Made by a program: the position numbers and the translations under genes | Shown here: positions 12,010 to 25,835 of the stretch, piece by piece | Layout of the letters: each line of letters starts with the position of its first letter | Numbering within the stretch: position 1 is the stretch's first letter | NCBI GenBank assembly: GCA_022575985.1 | Contig: JAKSXM010000288.1 | Location: forward strand, 2,135,501 to 2,199,500 | DNA from: Anagrus nilaparvatae | Lineage: Eukaryota > Arthropoda > Insecta > Hymenoptera > Mymaridae | Direction: 5' to 3' | Length of the DNA: 64,000 nucleotides | Notes under the pieces: generated by a model | The model's database searches: none | Seen by the model: the letters and a program-made list of their open reading frames with translations, nothing else | What the model was told of the DNA's origin: nothing

Positions 12010-15000
12010 TGGACTTAAATGTCCCATGCATTATTTTAATTTTCAATAAAAACCTTTTGAAATATGAACTATGGAGAAAAACTTGAATATGCCATGAAAT
12101 ATCCAGGACATCCCATAAGTTTAAGAAAAGTTCCTTCAAAATTGTCATTTCTCCAAATTCTTTTATATTTTTTAATAAGATTTATAAACATTTTTTAAAT
12201 TCCACAGTTTATAAACAAAGCTAAAGAAACTATTTTTCCTATAGATTCTATTTTTACTCAGAACCATATAGTTAATAGAGGATAAATAGAATCTTTAAAT
12301 CAAATTACACGTTACTAAAACAAAACACAGTGAAAATACAAGAAAAATTTAATAAAAATAGCTAAATATATAGTACAGTGAAAAACCGTGACGATGATTT
12401 TTTTTAAAAACTTATATATTTCTATACTTACAAACCGTTATAACAAGGATTCGTGCAAAATAAATTTTTTTATTTATATATATAGTTATTCATTATCCTT
12501 CATAAACAAATTATTTATTTCAAAAGAGTTATTTATAAATATTTTTATTATATGCTATGTGGTATACGCGTAACAAGTCCCGTAGGGGCTTTATTATAAA
12601 TAATAAAATCGAAGGTAAATTATAACTTGAAAATATCAGTTTTTAAAAAAATATAGTAAAAAAAAATATTTTTTTTATTTAAAAAAATTGTAGTAGAAAA
12701 AAAAATTTTTGGTTTCTTAGAAAGAAAAAAAAATCAAGAAAGCCCTTTTTTTTACAACATGTCCTTATTGTTCGTCTTTACTAATTGCCCAGAATATTCT
12801 GACCCTAGAGCCCTGCGGCATATGTGAGTATATATCGATGGAATAATATGGGATACATTAAAAAAAAAAAGGAACACACAAAATTTTTAAACAGGGAAGA
12901 AGAAATTTGGCAAAAAATAAGTGGGGGAAAATAAAGAATATAAAAAAAAAGAGGTTTAATGGCTGGATAAGATGTTCAGGATGAACTAGACATTCTTTCT
13001 TTTTTTTTTTGGGTCTGTATATAAAGCGGCTTTTTTTAGCTAGTTAAAGGTCCCGAGTAAATATTTTTTATCTTTGTTTCTCGTTTGGTAAGTTAATATA
13101 TAGGTATATATTTACTGCCCTGGCGGGCCTTATGTTTCATATATATGTGTACATGTATGTGTTTAATATATAATTTTTTTTTTATATATAATTTTTGGTA
13201 GTCGGGAAGTATATATTGTAAAGGTTTGTTTGCATTTTTCTTTTTTCGCATTATCATCGTGTATAATTTTGTATCAAGTATAGATATTTTGTGTTGTTGG
13301 TTTTATGATGTGAATGCCATTCTTGTAATGTTTTTTGGTTATATTATTTAAAGTAAATAAAATAACATAATTTTTTTTTTTTATTATGTCTTCTTCTTGT
13401 ATATTTATTTCTTTTTTTTTTTGGTTCGTGATTTGTATTTATTTGATTTAAAAATACTTTAGTGTATTTGTATTGCAATTAAATTAAATTTTTACTAATG
13501 ATTTGATTACATACACGTGTATTTTTAAATTTTATTTATTTTTTTTTATATTTAATAGATTTTTATGGCATTGAATTAATTTTTAATAATTAGGTTTCAA
13601 TAAAAATTAGAATTTGTGTGGATAGGATTTTATCTTCACTGCTTGAATTGGTGGGTTATATGGTATAGATTTTTGGGCTATCAGACGTAATAGCAAAAAA
13701 TTTCGACTTATTAAATTTTCTAGAAATATACTTTTCCTTCATAGGTCCAAGAATTTAAAAGACTCGGTTTACCCCCCCCCCCCTCCAAAAAAGTGGTAAT
13801 AAATGAGGCAAGTTTTAAAAATCAAAACTTTAATTAATATACAAACATTGTCCTATACATTTTTAAATTAATGAAAAACTTTTACCATTTTATGGATACG
13901 CCATATTCAGACTAGAATTCACATTGCTACAAAAAATATCTTAAAATTCGGCCCATATTATAAAAAGTACGTTACTGGTTATTATTGGTAATATTCTACG
14001 CAAAAATAATTATTTTCAAGTTATTAATGAAAATTCTTTTTCCCTAACATTATAAACACATTTTTGGCTTTTTTATCTGCTTTTTGACAAAATTTTTTTC
14101 GCATACAAAAATTTCTGAAAAATTTTTTAATCTTCAATATTCAATTATATGCTTTTTAATCGTTTAAGAATATAATTTTATACTCAAAATTTTACTGATT
14201 CAAAAAACTGACTGAAATTATTTTGGGTTCAGAAAAATTACTTTCATTTTTTTTAAAAGCTAATAAAAAAGTTTACTTGTTGAGAAATAAAAAAAAATGA
14301 TTTTCAACTTAAAATTTTAAGATTATTTCCTGTTACCTCAAAAGGATCATTTTCTCGGAATATAATTAAATAAAATCTATCGATTTTCCCGGATTTTCCT
14401 TAACCAATTGAAATTCAAAATTCTATTTTTCAAAAACATAATATTTTACGTAATTAATCATGCGTGTGATTACACGCTTGATTATACAGAAAAGCAAACT
14501 AATCAATTTATCTATCTATATCAGCTCTACCTGTATGAATACAAGATTTATATTTTTTTAATGTTACAAAAATGTGCAACATCTCATTTTTACCAATACA
14601 AAAAAAATGTATCAATTCATGTGTAAAAACTTATGTAAATTGATAATAAGATTCTTTTCGGCGCATTGCATGGAAGGGTATCAAATATCTTTATGTAGTT
14701 TGAGAAAAAAAAATATTGAAAGATATTCCCATGAGCAGCGGAAATACGATCTTTATTTAATGTAACAAGTTCCATAATTCCACATCCAATAAATTGTAAG
14801 CATATAAAAACACAAAAACGGTAGCTTTACAACCCCTAAATCGTTAAACTTATATTCTCTTGTATCAAAACCACAAAATATAATAGTCTGAAATATATAT
14901 TTTAAAAAATGACACCTTAAAAACAGCTGCATTTTGTATTAATTTGTAACTAATCAATAATGAAATTAATTAATTTTTTTTTTGTCTTCTGTAAATTATT

Positions 15001-18000
15001 ATTATTTTTTTTTTTATTATCAAATCTTGATTGGGCAAGGTTTTGAGTAGCTGATTAAAAACCTATTTTAGCAATTGCTTGAGTATTCAAGCAAACGATT
15101 TTGTGAATTTAAGAGAGTCGCTTGAAATTTACAGGGCAGCAACCAAATCGTGTACAGCACTAGTTTTTGCATGAAAAAATATTAATTAAAGAAATATCAA
15201 TCCAAAAAGATACCTAATAAAAATACTTAATAGGCAAGTTAAATATAAAACCTTCACTAAAAATTGTGAAAACCAAAAAAATTATCAGAAATTACAATCC
15301 AAAAAGATAATTAAAACTTAACAGGCATTGAGATAAAATATAAAAACCTCACTAAAAGTTGTAAAAACCAAAAAAAAAATCAAACAACAATATTATAGGT
15401 ATGACTTTTACTGTTCATACACTTAACTATTAATTTATACATAAAAAAATCATCAACGCTAAACTGTTTATATAGTATTAAAATCCCGTTTCTCTTGCGA
15501 GAAAAAAAAATGAATATGAAAAGTGTCATTTGACTAATCAAAGTATATATAAATATAAATGACTTTACCATAGTAACCAACTTTCCCCTACAATTAAAAA
15601 CTGACGATGATCAATTTTCTTAAAGTTTAACTTTTCATTTAATACTGCTAAAATAATAAATATAAACAACATTTTATATAAATATTTCTTATTAAACACG
15701 TTTATATAATAAAAATCTTTAATCTTGGCGCCAATAAGTATTTTTTTTTTTTAACTTTCAATTTTTATTATGTACGATAAAGATTTTAAAAGTGCATTTA
15801 ATATAAAATATAAGAAAAAATTTATAAATATATAAAGTCAGTAAAAAAAGATTTAAAAAAGTTGCTTAAAAAAAAAAAAAGTTATTTCTAATAATCAACT
15901 CTCAAGAGAGAGTATTTATTTAATATCGCTTATTAAAAAAAAAAATAAATGAAAAACATGTCAATTTTTTAAGTCATTACGTAAACGTCTTTATTATATA
16001 TTTTTTGAATTTATTTATTATTAAATTTTACAATGTTGCTTTTATTTAGTATTTATCTTATTAAACTCAGAAAAATATATATTTTACTTGTCCATTTATC
16101 TTTTTAATTCAGAAGGTCATATTTTTTACTTAATTAAAAATTCAAAAATATTTTTTTTTTTTTTTTTTACAAAATAAATTTTATTTTTAATTATGTATAC
16201 ATCTAGATAAGTTATTTATTAATCATTAGACTGTCAATTTAAAAAAATGTCGTTTTTTCACCTGTCTGGGTCTTAAAAGTTTCTTTTTTTTGAAAAAATT
16301 AGTTTTTAAAAATTTCAGTCAATGAGAGTACTTCTGAATAATGTCAATATTGCAAATTAACGAAATTAAAAAAAAAAAATATGGAACAAAATAGAGGGTT
16401 CGACTTTTGCATGTTGACTGCTCGCTCGTACATTGAGCTACATGTAAGTTCAAAATCTTTATCTTGCCCCTTGGGTTAACAAATAGCCATTTTTTAAATC
16501 TTGGTCCTTTCTTCGAATTTCTACTAATTTTTTTAAAATTTGCATTATCGACTCATCCGTAACTGAAAAAAGCCAGAAATCTCGGTACTTGAGGTAGCCA
16601 AACACCCCTAATATACACCTTGCTGAGAACACACAAACTATCAACTTAGACACAGCCAAATTTTATTTTTCTGGCCAAATTACTATTTCATATACCCTAG
16701 CCATAAAATACACAGTAGTAAAATAAAAAAATGTATTTGTTTAACTAATAGATTTACAAATATTGACAGAAAGTCTTAAAACACTTAAAAATTTACTTAA
16801 TAAACCGCTACCGCTATAAATTACATAACATAAAAATTAATTTATTTATTTTTTAAATTAAAAAAATAATAATAATAAATCAGCATATTTTAAGAATAAA
16901 TCAGATAAAAAGAAGGTAGAAAAAAATAAAATATGTTATCTCCAGTATGTTATATGGGTTATTTGCAATTTTTTAAAATATTACATTTCTACGTCTATCT
17001 GTCTCATTTATTTACCTATTTTGTCTCTACTATGTAAAATTTCTAAAAACGCCGGCGCTCTAATCTGAAAAAATATGCCAAAAGATCTTTTATTTTTTAG
17101 AGATCTTTAAAATTGATTTTTATTTTTTTGAAAAATTTATGTACACCAGTCTATACAAATATATTATAACCAAAAAAGACTTCCGGCCACAAATTTTAAA
17201 ATATTTTTTTTTTCTAATCTTGAATACGTTTGTCATGAAACTGTTTTTTAACCCTCTTCTTATACTTTTTTATAAAAATATATCTTTTTCAACGCTCTCA
17301 TCATTAACGTCTTCAAGAATTTCTATATAAAGCTGGCATTAATTTATCAACTTCATTAGCATTTTTTTTAAATACTTGTAACTTTCTTTAAAAATACGGT
17401 ATTATTACATATTTTGTATTTATTTATAGTTTCATTATAAACCATTATTCAGAAGCTCGTTAGCGTTGTTACGTGAAAAAAATATTTATAAACACAAATT
17501 TTTATTTTTTTATAAGATTTTCTTTAATTATTAGATAACTTTTTTGCTTCTTTCGAGTTAAATTAGTCAATGCTGCAGGTTTTTTTGATTCAGATTTTAG
17601 TTAAAACTTCTTTAGACTGAGTCTTTTAAGAAAAAACCAATAAAATTGCTCCAATTAAGAAATAAGTATTAGTTACCCTTGGTAAAAAAAGTAATAAGTT
17701 CTGGAAAAACACGTGGGTTCATAAAGTTTGCCAATTTTTCGCAAAAAAAAAATAAAAATATAACACCTCAGAATAGGGCCAAAATATAATGGGTTTACTT
17801 TTGACATTTTTCCGAGCATTTTTTGGTATCTGGGATCTGAAGGGGTATGCCAAACCATTGAAGTATCCAACAAGAGTTCTCGGATTTTTTGATAAAAAAT
17901 TCACATGAAACTGGAAGAAAAGCGAAAAAAAAAGTATTTACTTACTTGCTGACCATGCTCCATGGTATCATGTGACATATAAAAAATACTCGAAAAAAAA

Positions 18001-21000
18001 ACAAAATTCCGGAATTTTGTTAGTTACTGCAATCAAGGTTTTTGTACTCAACGTCAGTAATTTTTTTTATTTTTATTATTTTTCCTAAATATCGATCTGT
18101 ATTTTTAATTCGGTAAACATTAGTACATACCAATATAAGAACACGACAAAATTTATAACACACGTATAAGATTTTGGACCCAAGATCAAAGCAAGTTGTT
18201 TAGTATTTTTATTTGTATGCATTTATAAAGTTGACTTTGACTACTAGGTTTTACCTGCAGTCAATTTAAACTACTGATCTTATTCCTACAGTAAAAAGGG
18301 TTCTAAAACCTATATCAAACCCTAAGAAGGAAACAAAATGTCAAATGTATGTTTCTTATTATACCATAAAATCCCGTTTATTGCGTGTATGGTCCTTTGA
18401 AACCCTCACTGTAAAAAATCCCACGTAACATAAATCATTTTATAATTTAGACTCGTTCAACAATAAAATAAACAAGTCAAATATTATATTGAAAAATATT
18501 CTATTATAACCAAAAATAAAACAAACAAAAATTTTCAAAAGAAAACTTCTCGTTATAACTCCCTCCTGAGTACCTAAAAATTCATAACTTCAATTAATAC
18601 AAAGAACAATAATAATAATATAAAAAAAATGTAAAAAAATATCTATTTTAATCACAATAAATGTATAAAAAAAAAGAATGACATCTTTTATACATGGCTA
18701 ATCGTATTAATACTCGTCAAACAAACAAACAAAAAAAAAGAAGATGAAGAGCAATATAATATCTTTCTTTCAACGAGACTCTCAAAAAAAAATATATATA
18801 AAAAAAAATTCAAGAATTCTCATTATATTCTTTTTATCTACACGCGTGCGAGATCTTGCGTTACAAGTTTTGGAGAGGTTTTGAAAAAAAATTTCTAAAA
18901 AAATAAATAATTCACTTATTTAGGTTAAACATTAAAATTTTGTCCTCGAACATAATACAAAAATTGGTTGAAGAGTTGAAGTTTGATTGTTTGTAGTTTT
19001 TTGGTACTTATTAGTTATTTGTGATATTTTAAATCATTTGGCAGTGTTGGATTTTAACAAATTAACCCTTCTAAGCTGAAATTTTATCAAAATATGGCCA
19101 ATTTTTTTAGCAGGGTATTTATTTTTCTATCCAATACGAAAACGAAAATGAACCAAAGAATTAATTTTTAAAAGAGTTTTGTCAAACTACATCACAAAAT
19201 TAAATTCTTGACTGGTATCTGCACTACATGAAATTTTTCGTTGAAATATAAAAAAAAAATGTTTGGATATTGTACTTAAACTTTTAAAGCCAGGTTAACA
19301 TTAACTGCATCCTTTTTAATTTTATGAACTTACAAATTACCTTAAATTGAATCTCAACAGTACAAACAACCAAAAAGTAAATATATAAGCAATTTTTCTT
19401 TGTACCTAATTATTTATCAGGATGCTCAATTATCTTCGTTTTTTCGTATAATGTAAATAATATTTTAGCAAACGAGCATATAAAAAAATGAGATCTCCCC
19501 TGTCTAAAGTTCAAACAAACGTAACATAATTTAAATACACGCAAAAAAGCCTGTACAAAAAAAATGAATCTTTTATTTATTTTAAAATTTCAATCTTAAA
19601 AATCGCGAACTTCTGGACCTACCACCAATTTATGTACAAACGGCATGTTTAAGAAGTTCGCTCACGATAATAAAAATACGAAGGAAAAGAAATACTTGAG
19701 TATATAATAACCCCCGCGGGTATTCACAGTCTTTACATGTTAAATTGTTGGGCTAAAAAAAAAATTGAGTACCTATATGTATTTATTTTAAAGTATCTGT
19801 TTGTATTTTCAAATAATACGGTGTAAATACACATCGACGCGTGATGTATATATATTTAACCATTTTTTTTTCTCTTTTATGTAATTAATTATCTTATTAT
19901 TTTTCATTAAAAAATTAATCGAGTATTGTACAGTTTTGTGATGTGTAATTTTGTGTTATTGCTCAAATTTATAAGCAGTTGTTGTAAGTTGCCATTTATT
20001 TTCGGTAATTTTATTTATTTTTTGCGAAAATTTTTTTAACTTGATTTGTAATTTAGGATTTGATTCAATTTGAAAGATAAAAAAATCCGGTAATAATGAG
20101 CGGAAAAATGGATGATTTTATAGTACACTGAAAAAAGTCACTGTTAATATTACTGATAAAATGATATTTGAACATGAAAGTTTCTGATTTCCCATACTTA
20201 ATTAAGCAGTTTTATGTTAAAAAAATATAAATTTCGACTATCATGTACCCAATTTTTTGGAATTTTGAACCAATTACAAATTTTATTTGGAATTGTATAC
20301 AAATTTCTCCAACCAGATTTCTTCATGAATACTATAGAATTATCAAGAGTACTGCTTTATTTTAACTTAAGAAATTATTTTTTTTCGATATTAAAAATAG
20401 TCTTTTTTTTAAATTAAATTCTTCGTATCTATAAATTAAACTTTATTTATTTCATGTTTTCCATTTATAATTTTGAATTTCGTAATCATTAATTAATCAT
20501 GTTTTTTTTAAATTCTCATAAAAACATGAGCATTCAGTGATTGTATAAAATTTAAAGGCCAATTTTTGAGAAAAAAAAATGCTCAAAGTGACCAATTAAG
20601 CCAGAAAATCTCATAAAAGCACTTAAAACCAACTTGTGTCGTAATAATTTTGAATAATTTACTAACCCAATTTTTCAAAATAACGAACAGTCTAACAAGC
20701 AATAAATAACTAAAATAAAAAACTACAAAAAAAAATTAAAGGACATTAATTTCAGCTACATTAAAATATTTATAATCATAAACGTATTATTTTTTTTGCA
20801 AATTATCTTCACATGCATAATATAAATATAAGTACTATTTGACATTTTTGAGTTTTTTATGTTTCGCAGACGCCGTTAATGAATATCTTCTTCCTTACAC
20901 ACATTTTTTTTTTAAATTTATTTCCAGGAACAGTAAATATCATTTTAAAAAGTCAAACCTTTTTTTTAATATTTTTATTAATTGGATATTTCATTCTTGA

Positions 21001-23154
21001 GAAGTTTCATTCGATCAAAAATGATTATTATCTATAAAAATTATTCATTTGTGTATTCAAAATTTAATGGGCTTACGATATCAAAGTAAAATTTATATAT
21101 CGAATACACATCATTGTCAAAATTAACATTTTTTTTATTTTTTATTTCTCTGAAAGATTGAATAGAATGTCACTTTTATTTATTGTGTTATTAATATATG
21201 ATTGAGATAAATATCGAATTTTAAAATGAAAAAACAAACAAAAATTAATTAAGTTAAGAATTATTTTTAGAGATGATGATCTGACTATCCGAGTATATAA
21301 CAGAGGGAATTGGTCGCTTTGTCGGGTTGAAAAAGAATGGAAAGTTGATCGAATTATCTTGGACCTGGAGAAATTTTAGCCTTGGGTCATATGAGTTGTA
21401 GAATAAGTGGATGTTTGTGTGTAGGCATAAATTTTTAAAAAGGAGTGTCAACTTCAGATAAGATATTAACTAATCACGACGAATAATGAGATTTTTAATG
21501 AGCCATTACAAAATAATCCCAAAATTTTAATTTGCAAAACGAAACTACCGTTGGGCGAAATAATTGAGTAGGAAAAAAACTCCTCTTGCTATAAGCGGAT
21601 TTTGCTAACCGCAAACGAAAAATCAGCTTACGGTAAATGGTAAAATTTCGCTTGTGGCAAACGAAATTCCACCTGCTGCAAGACGATTTTTTTTTCATTG
21701 AGCAGAATTGCTGCAATTTTGTAAGCTCAAAACGAAATTTTGCATTTTTGTATTAACTGATTCAATTAGTAATGCAAAAAAATCTCATCAAGTCCTGAGA
21801 ATATTACTTATTATTAATTACCAAAGAATTTCAATCATTCAAAATTTTGGATAAAAAAAATGTAAAAACCTTTTATTACATAATTTACGATCTTAAATCT
21901 CATTATTTTGTCACACGAACAAAAATAAATCCTTTAGTGTCGATTGAACATAGATTAAAACAAAAGACTTAATACACATCAATTTACACGGCCTTATTAA
22001 AACTCACATTCAAAAAACTAAATTATTTAAATATCAACTCATTTGACTCTAAAAATAATAATTAATTATTCAAAAAAATAATAAAAATTAATGATAAATA
22101 CTTTTGTTTAATAATAAAATAATTTGTATTTTATCTGATTACCGAATCGAATAAAAAAAATTTTCGAAGATAAATACTCGAAAAAAAAAATTATTATTGA
22201 TTAACAAGATTTGATTAAAATCTTAAATACATACAGTCCAAAAAAAAAAAAAAAAATAAACCTGTCTTAATACTGTGTTCTCACGATTCTTCCATCGGTG
22301 TGTATTTTCAACCTATACATACATAACTCATGTGCAGAAAAAAAGTCATGCCAATATAGGGAGGCTCCTTAAGACAATATATAATAAACCAAAGGATAGC
22401 GAACGATTGGGACTAAAAAAAAAATTGTATCAAAAGACAAAGAGAAAATGAAAAAAAAAACTGCATTTATTTATTCAAAACATACATTTAATTTAATGTG
22501 TGCGTGATTTTGGACATATGGTCATACAAACCAAAAAAATGTCTATTTATTATATGATTTTTAAATATTATTTTTGGGATGCACGGGCAAAATGCATTTA
22601 CTGTATGCAACTGTAAGGGGTAAACTTTTTTGGTTAGGATGATTTCATTCTTTTTTATTTATTTATTTATTCTTTTTTAAACATGACTTGATTTACTTCT
22701 TTTTTTAATACACACACACACATGTATCTTTTACAAAGAATAAAAAGTATTTTATGCGAAAAATTCACGTTGCTAATGGCTCTATTTTAAGACATTTCTT
22801 TTATTTTATTTTTGTGCCTTTTTTTATTTTAAACAGAGTTCTTTTTTTATAACATTGTTTCGACGACTTATTGAATTTAAATGCATTCTTTTTTTTTTTT
22901 TTTTTTGGGAAAAAATGTATATACAAAAAGAAAGGAAGAAATTATTTAATTTATAAATAATTAATGTTAATACACTCCATTTACACTGTGAACAAAAGAG
23001 TGGTTCTTATTTTTAAAAGTCTTTAAGTGCTATAAAAGCTGAGCTTTTACTTTGTAGAATGTTAAAATTGCAGGATCTATTTTTGTTCATTTGGGTTTTT
23101 ACAAATAATTGAATGAAAAATCTATCGCCACATTAGGGGTGTCAAATTGCTACC
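12010..23154. other. Long AT-rich non-coding stretch
   Basis: No exon I can defend. Minor structure: a poly-C tract near 13772-13783; a diverged two-copy tandem repeat of about 97 bp at 15198-15385; a perfect 10-bp inverted repeat GCGAACTTCT/AGAAGTTCGC at 19605-19661; a small AC run near 22710. A TATATAAAGCGGC box at about 13018-13031, with a GTAAGT some 60 bp downstream, could be a promoter and 5' UTR exon, but nothing links it to a gene. The 16.4-16.7 kb and 21.5-21.7 kb patches are less AT-rich and may be old repeats. Confidence 0.5.
15198..15385 (+). repeat. Diverged two-copy tandem repeat, unit about 97 bp
   Basis: Two successive blocks begin CAATCCAAAAAGATA (15198 and 15295) and share in order a CTTAAYAGGCA-like motif, AAATATAAAA, a CCTCACTAAAA-like motif and AAACCAAAAAAA. 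The spacing is about 97 bp. The copies have diverged by small indels. No function is suggested. Confidence 0.6.
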
Positions 23155-23156
23155 TA

Positions 23157-25833
23157 CTGTCGGATAAAAAAAGATGCGACCCTCTGAACTTTTATTCATA
23201 TTTTCCATAAAAATGGTCACAAAACATCCGGATAAAATTTTTCAAATAGGAAAATGTTTCTTTTACTCCTATACGGAAGGTCCAGTTTCTAAATTAATTA
23301 GGACAAGAGTTATGGCCGAAAAAGGAGCAAAAAAGTTGAAAAAAATCTGAAAACTATTCATGGTCATTTTCAAATCGCTATAATTTCACTAAAAATCAAT
23401 ATTTTTTCACCAAAATTTAACCATGGGTTCTTTGACTCTTTCACTTCCCGATGCCGTTAGGTTTTTAAAAAAATATTGATAAAAAAAAGAGTTATAACTC
23501 TTCAAACTTTTTTTATCAAAATTGGTTCTGATTATCCGATTGACGCGATTTTTTTTTCTCCCGATAGAATATTTATTTTAGATCTTAGTTCTCGAATTTG
23601 ATGTCTGCACACATCTTTGTTTGATAGTAGTATCAATAAAAATAAATAATTTTTATGTATAGAAATCTAATAATTACTTTTCCCATTGTTTTTGATCTAT
23701 GAATGAAAATAAAATTTAAGGTGCGACCGCCTATGGAGAGTTTTTGATGCACCATGAAAAAATTAAATAATTTTTAAAAGAAATTCTCTGCCTTTATTAT
23801 TTTTTTTTCTACTGATTTAAATATCTCTCCTTTGTTTTAACACGAATAAAAGACATTTTTCATATAGGGTATCAAAAACTCTCCACAGGCGGTCGTACCT
23901 TAAATTTTATTTTCATTCAATGCTAGAAAAGTGTGGTAAAAGTAATTATTAGTTTTCTATTCATATGCAAGATTTAGTTTTATTGATACTACTATCAAAC
24001 AAAGATTTGTGCTCGCATCAAATTCGAGAATGAATATCTAGAATAACTATTCTAACGTTTAAAAAAAAAAAACGCATCGTTCGGATAATTAGAACCAATT
24101 TTGGTAAAAAAAGTTTGAAGGCTTATAACTCTTTTTTTTATCAATATTTTTTAAAAAACCCAAAAGCCTCGGGAAGTGAAAGAGTCAAAGAACACATGGT
24201 TAAATTTTGGTGATAAAATATTGATTTTTAGTGTAATTATAGCTACTTGAAAATGGCCATGAAAAGTGCTTAGTTTTTTTTCCACTTATTTGCTCCCTTT
24301 TCGGCCATAACTCTTGCCCTAATTAATTTAGAAACCTGACCTTCCGTATAGGAGTAAAAGAAACAATTTTCTATTAGAAAAATTTTATCCAGGGCCTCGA
24401 TTTTCGAAACTGATAGAGTAATAGAGTAATGGAACTCCACTCTTAAAAACTACTCCATAAATAATAAACAGATGTATTTTCAAAATAAGTGGAGTGGAGT
24501 TTTTTCCATTCTCCCTGTTTCTATTGAGGGACAATAACATCGCTATGTTGCCGTGATGTTTATTAACTCTCGGCCAATGAAACCATAGATTTTCAAAGCG
24601 CGTTAAGCTGCATAATTTGAAACTATTCCAATATTTTATATTTCGACTCAAGTAATGATTCCGTAATGTTATAATTTATTTTATTTATTTTTTATATGAA
24701 TAATAATATTTATAAATTATAAATAAGATTGAAAAATTAGAATTTTGGAATTTGAAATTTAAAACATTAAAAAACTTATAATTATCTGAATAATTTTATT
24801 CGATAAATTGAGCTAACAATTGTTTGGATATTTCGCCTCTGGCTAAATAGTGTGAGGCTCGTCAGTACGTAATTATACCTACTTATTTTTGACCCTAAAA
24901 CTAGCAAAAACTATTCGTGAAAAGGCTATTTTTGCCATTTTCGCAATTTAAGCTAATTTAGGGTTAAAATATTAATTTTTCATTACAAAATCTTCCAAAT
25001 TCTTGATCAGGGGCCCAAAAAACCCATATGGGACAAATCTGGGCACTCAAATATTGCAAATATTGAAGGTGTGCTCCGCACATTTCTTTACAAAATGACC
25101 TCGAAATTCGTGACCAGCGACCCAAGAAACCAAACTAGATCAAATCTGGTGGTTGTCAGTAATAATACAACCCCCCCCCCCTTACGCATTTTGACTGTAG
25201 TAAAAGTAAAAAATTTCTACAAAATACAGTTTGAAAATGTTCTGACATAAGTGAATTTTTTTAAACTTATATTCAGATTAAAATTTTAATATAATTAAAA
25301 GAATATATTTGTTTATTTATTTGTATTAGTTATATTTTATAAAAATTTTATCTGTTGTAAAATTTGCTAGCTCCCCTTTCATCATGGTCAATAGCTTCAT
25401 TCATCATTTGCAAATACATTAAATTACTAAAAATTATTTGCTACATAATGGTATACAGCCATAAATAAAAAAATAAAAAAAAATCTGTCAAAAATAAATA
25501 AATTATTTAAAAAAATGTTATCTAATACCGATTTTGTAGTTCAACGAATATAAAATTATAATAAAACATGTGTTTAATATGCGGGGGTTCCATTGTTTTA
25601 TGTTGATTCCATAGCTAACTAGCGAGGGAGAACATTTAATGGAATATTTTCTATTAGGAGTTCTCCATTCACTTTCGAGAATAGCGTTTTTCAAAAACTA
25701 TAGAAAAGGGAGGGGAATTCTATTACTCCATCGCTCTATTAATTTCGAAAATCGGGGCCCAGATGTTTTGTGACCATTTTTATGGAAATTATGAATAAAA
25801 GTTCAGAGGGTCGCATCTTTTTTTATCCGACAG
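23157..25833. mobile_element. Long foldback (inverted-repeat) transposon, TA-flanked, interrupted
   Basis: The ends are CTGTCGGATAAAAAAAGATG on the left and its inverted complement (CATCTTTTTTTATCCGACAG) on the right. Both are flanked by TA, consistent with a Tc1/mariner-type target duplication. The inverted arms are about 594 bp each: left 23157-23750, right 23871-24391 continuing at 25761-25833. Only about 120 bp separate the arms. The right arm is split by a separate 1.37-kb element at 24392-25760; removing it gives an element of about 1.3 kb. No transposase frame is visible, so it is non-autonomous. Read through, it would give a very long RNA hairpin. Confidence 0.85.
24392..25760. mobile_element. 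1.37-kb inverted-end element nested in the foldback
   Basis: The left end is GGGCCTCGATTTTCGAAA, then ATAGAG and GAGTAATGGAA. The right end, read on the minus strand, is GGGCCCCGATTTTCGAAATT, then ATAGAG and GGAGTAATAGAA. These are imperfect inverted repeats of about 45 bp. The element cuts the right arm of the surrounding foldback between TTTTATCCA and GATGTTTTGTG, which are continuous in the left arm, so the boundaries are precise to about 3 bp. The duplicated target is short (CA or CCA) or ambiguous. An 88-codon minus-strand frame at the left end resembles nothing known to me. A poly-C tract lies at 25171-25181. Confidence 0.75.
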
Positions 25834-25835
25834 TA

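Noticed and set aside
12759..12825. Short frame MSLLFVFTNCPEYSD followed by GTGAGT, considered as the missing BAMBI first exon
   Set aside because: The donor falls in phase 2, while the exon at 30915 needs phase 1; no family residues are present.
17673..17904. Two overlapping minus-strand frames of 61 and 66 codons
   Set aside because: Different frames of the same moderately GC-richer patch, no domain, no splice context; could be an old repeat.
21495..21716. Minus-strand 73-codon frame with several CAAACGAAA-like motifs
   Set aside because: The motif repetition is at DNA level with irregular spacing, and the predicted peptide has no recognisable family.
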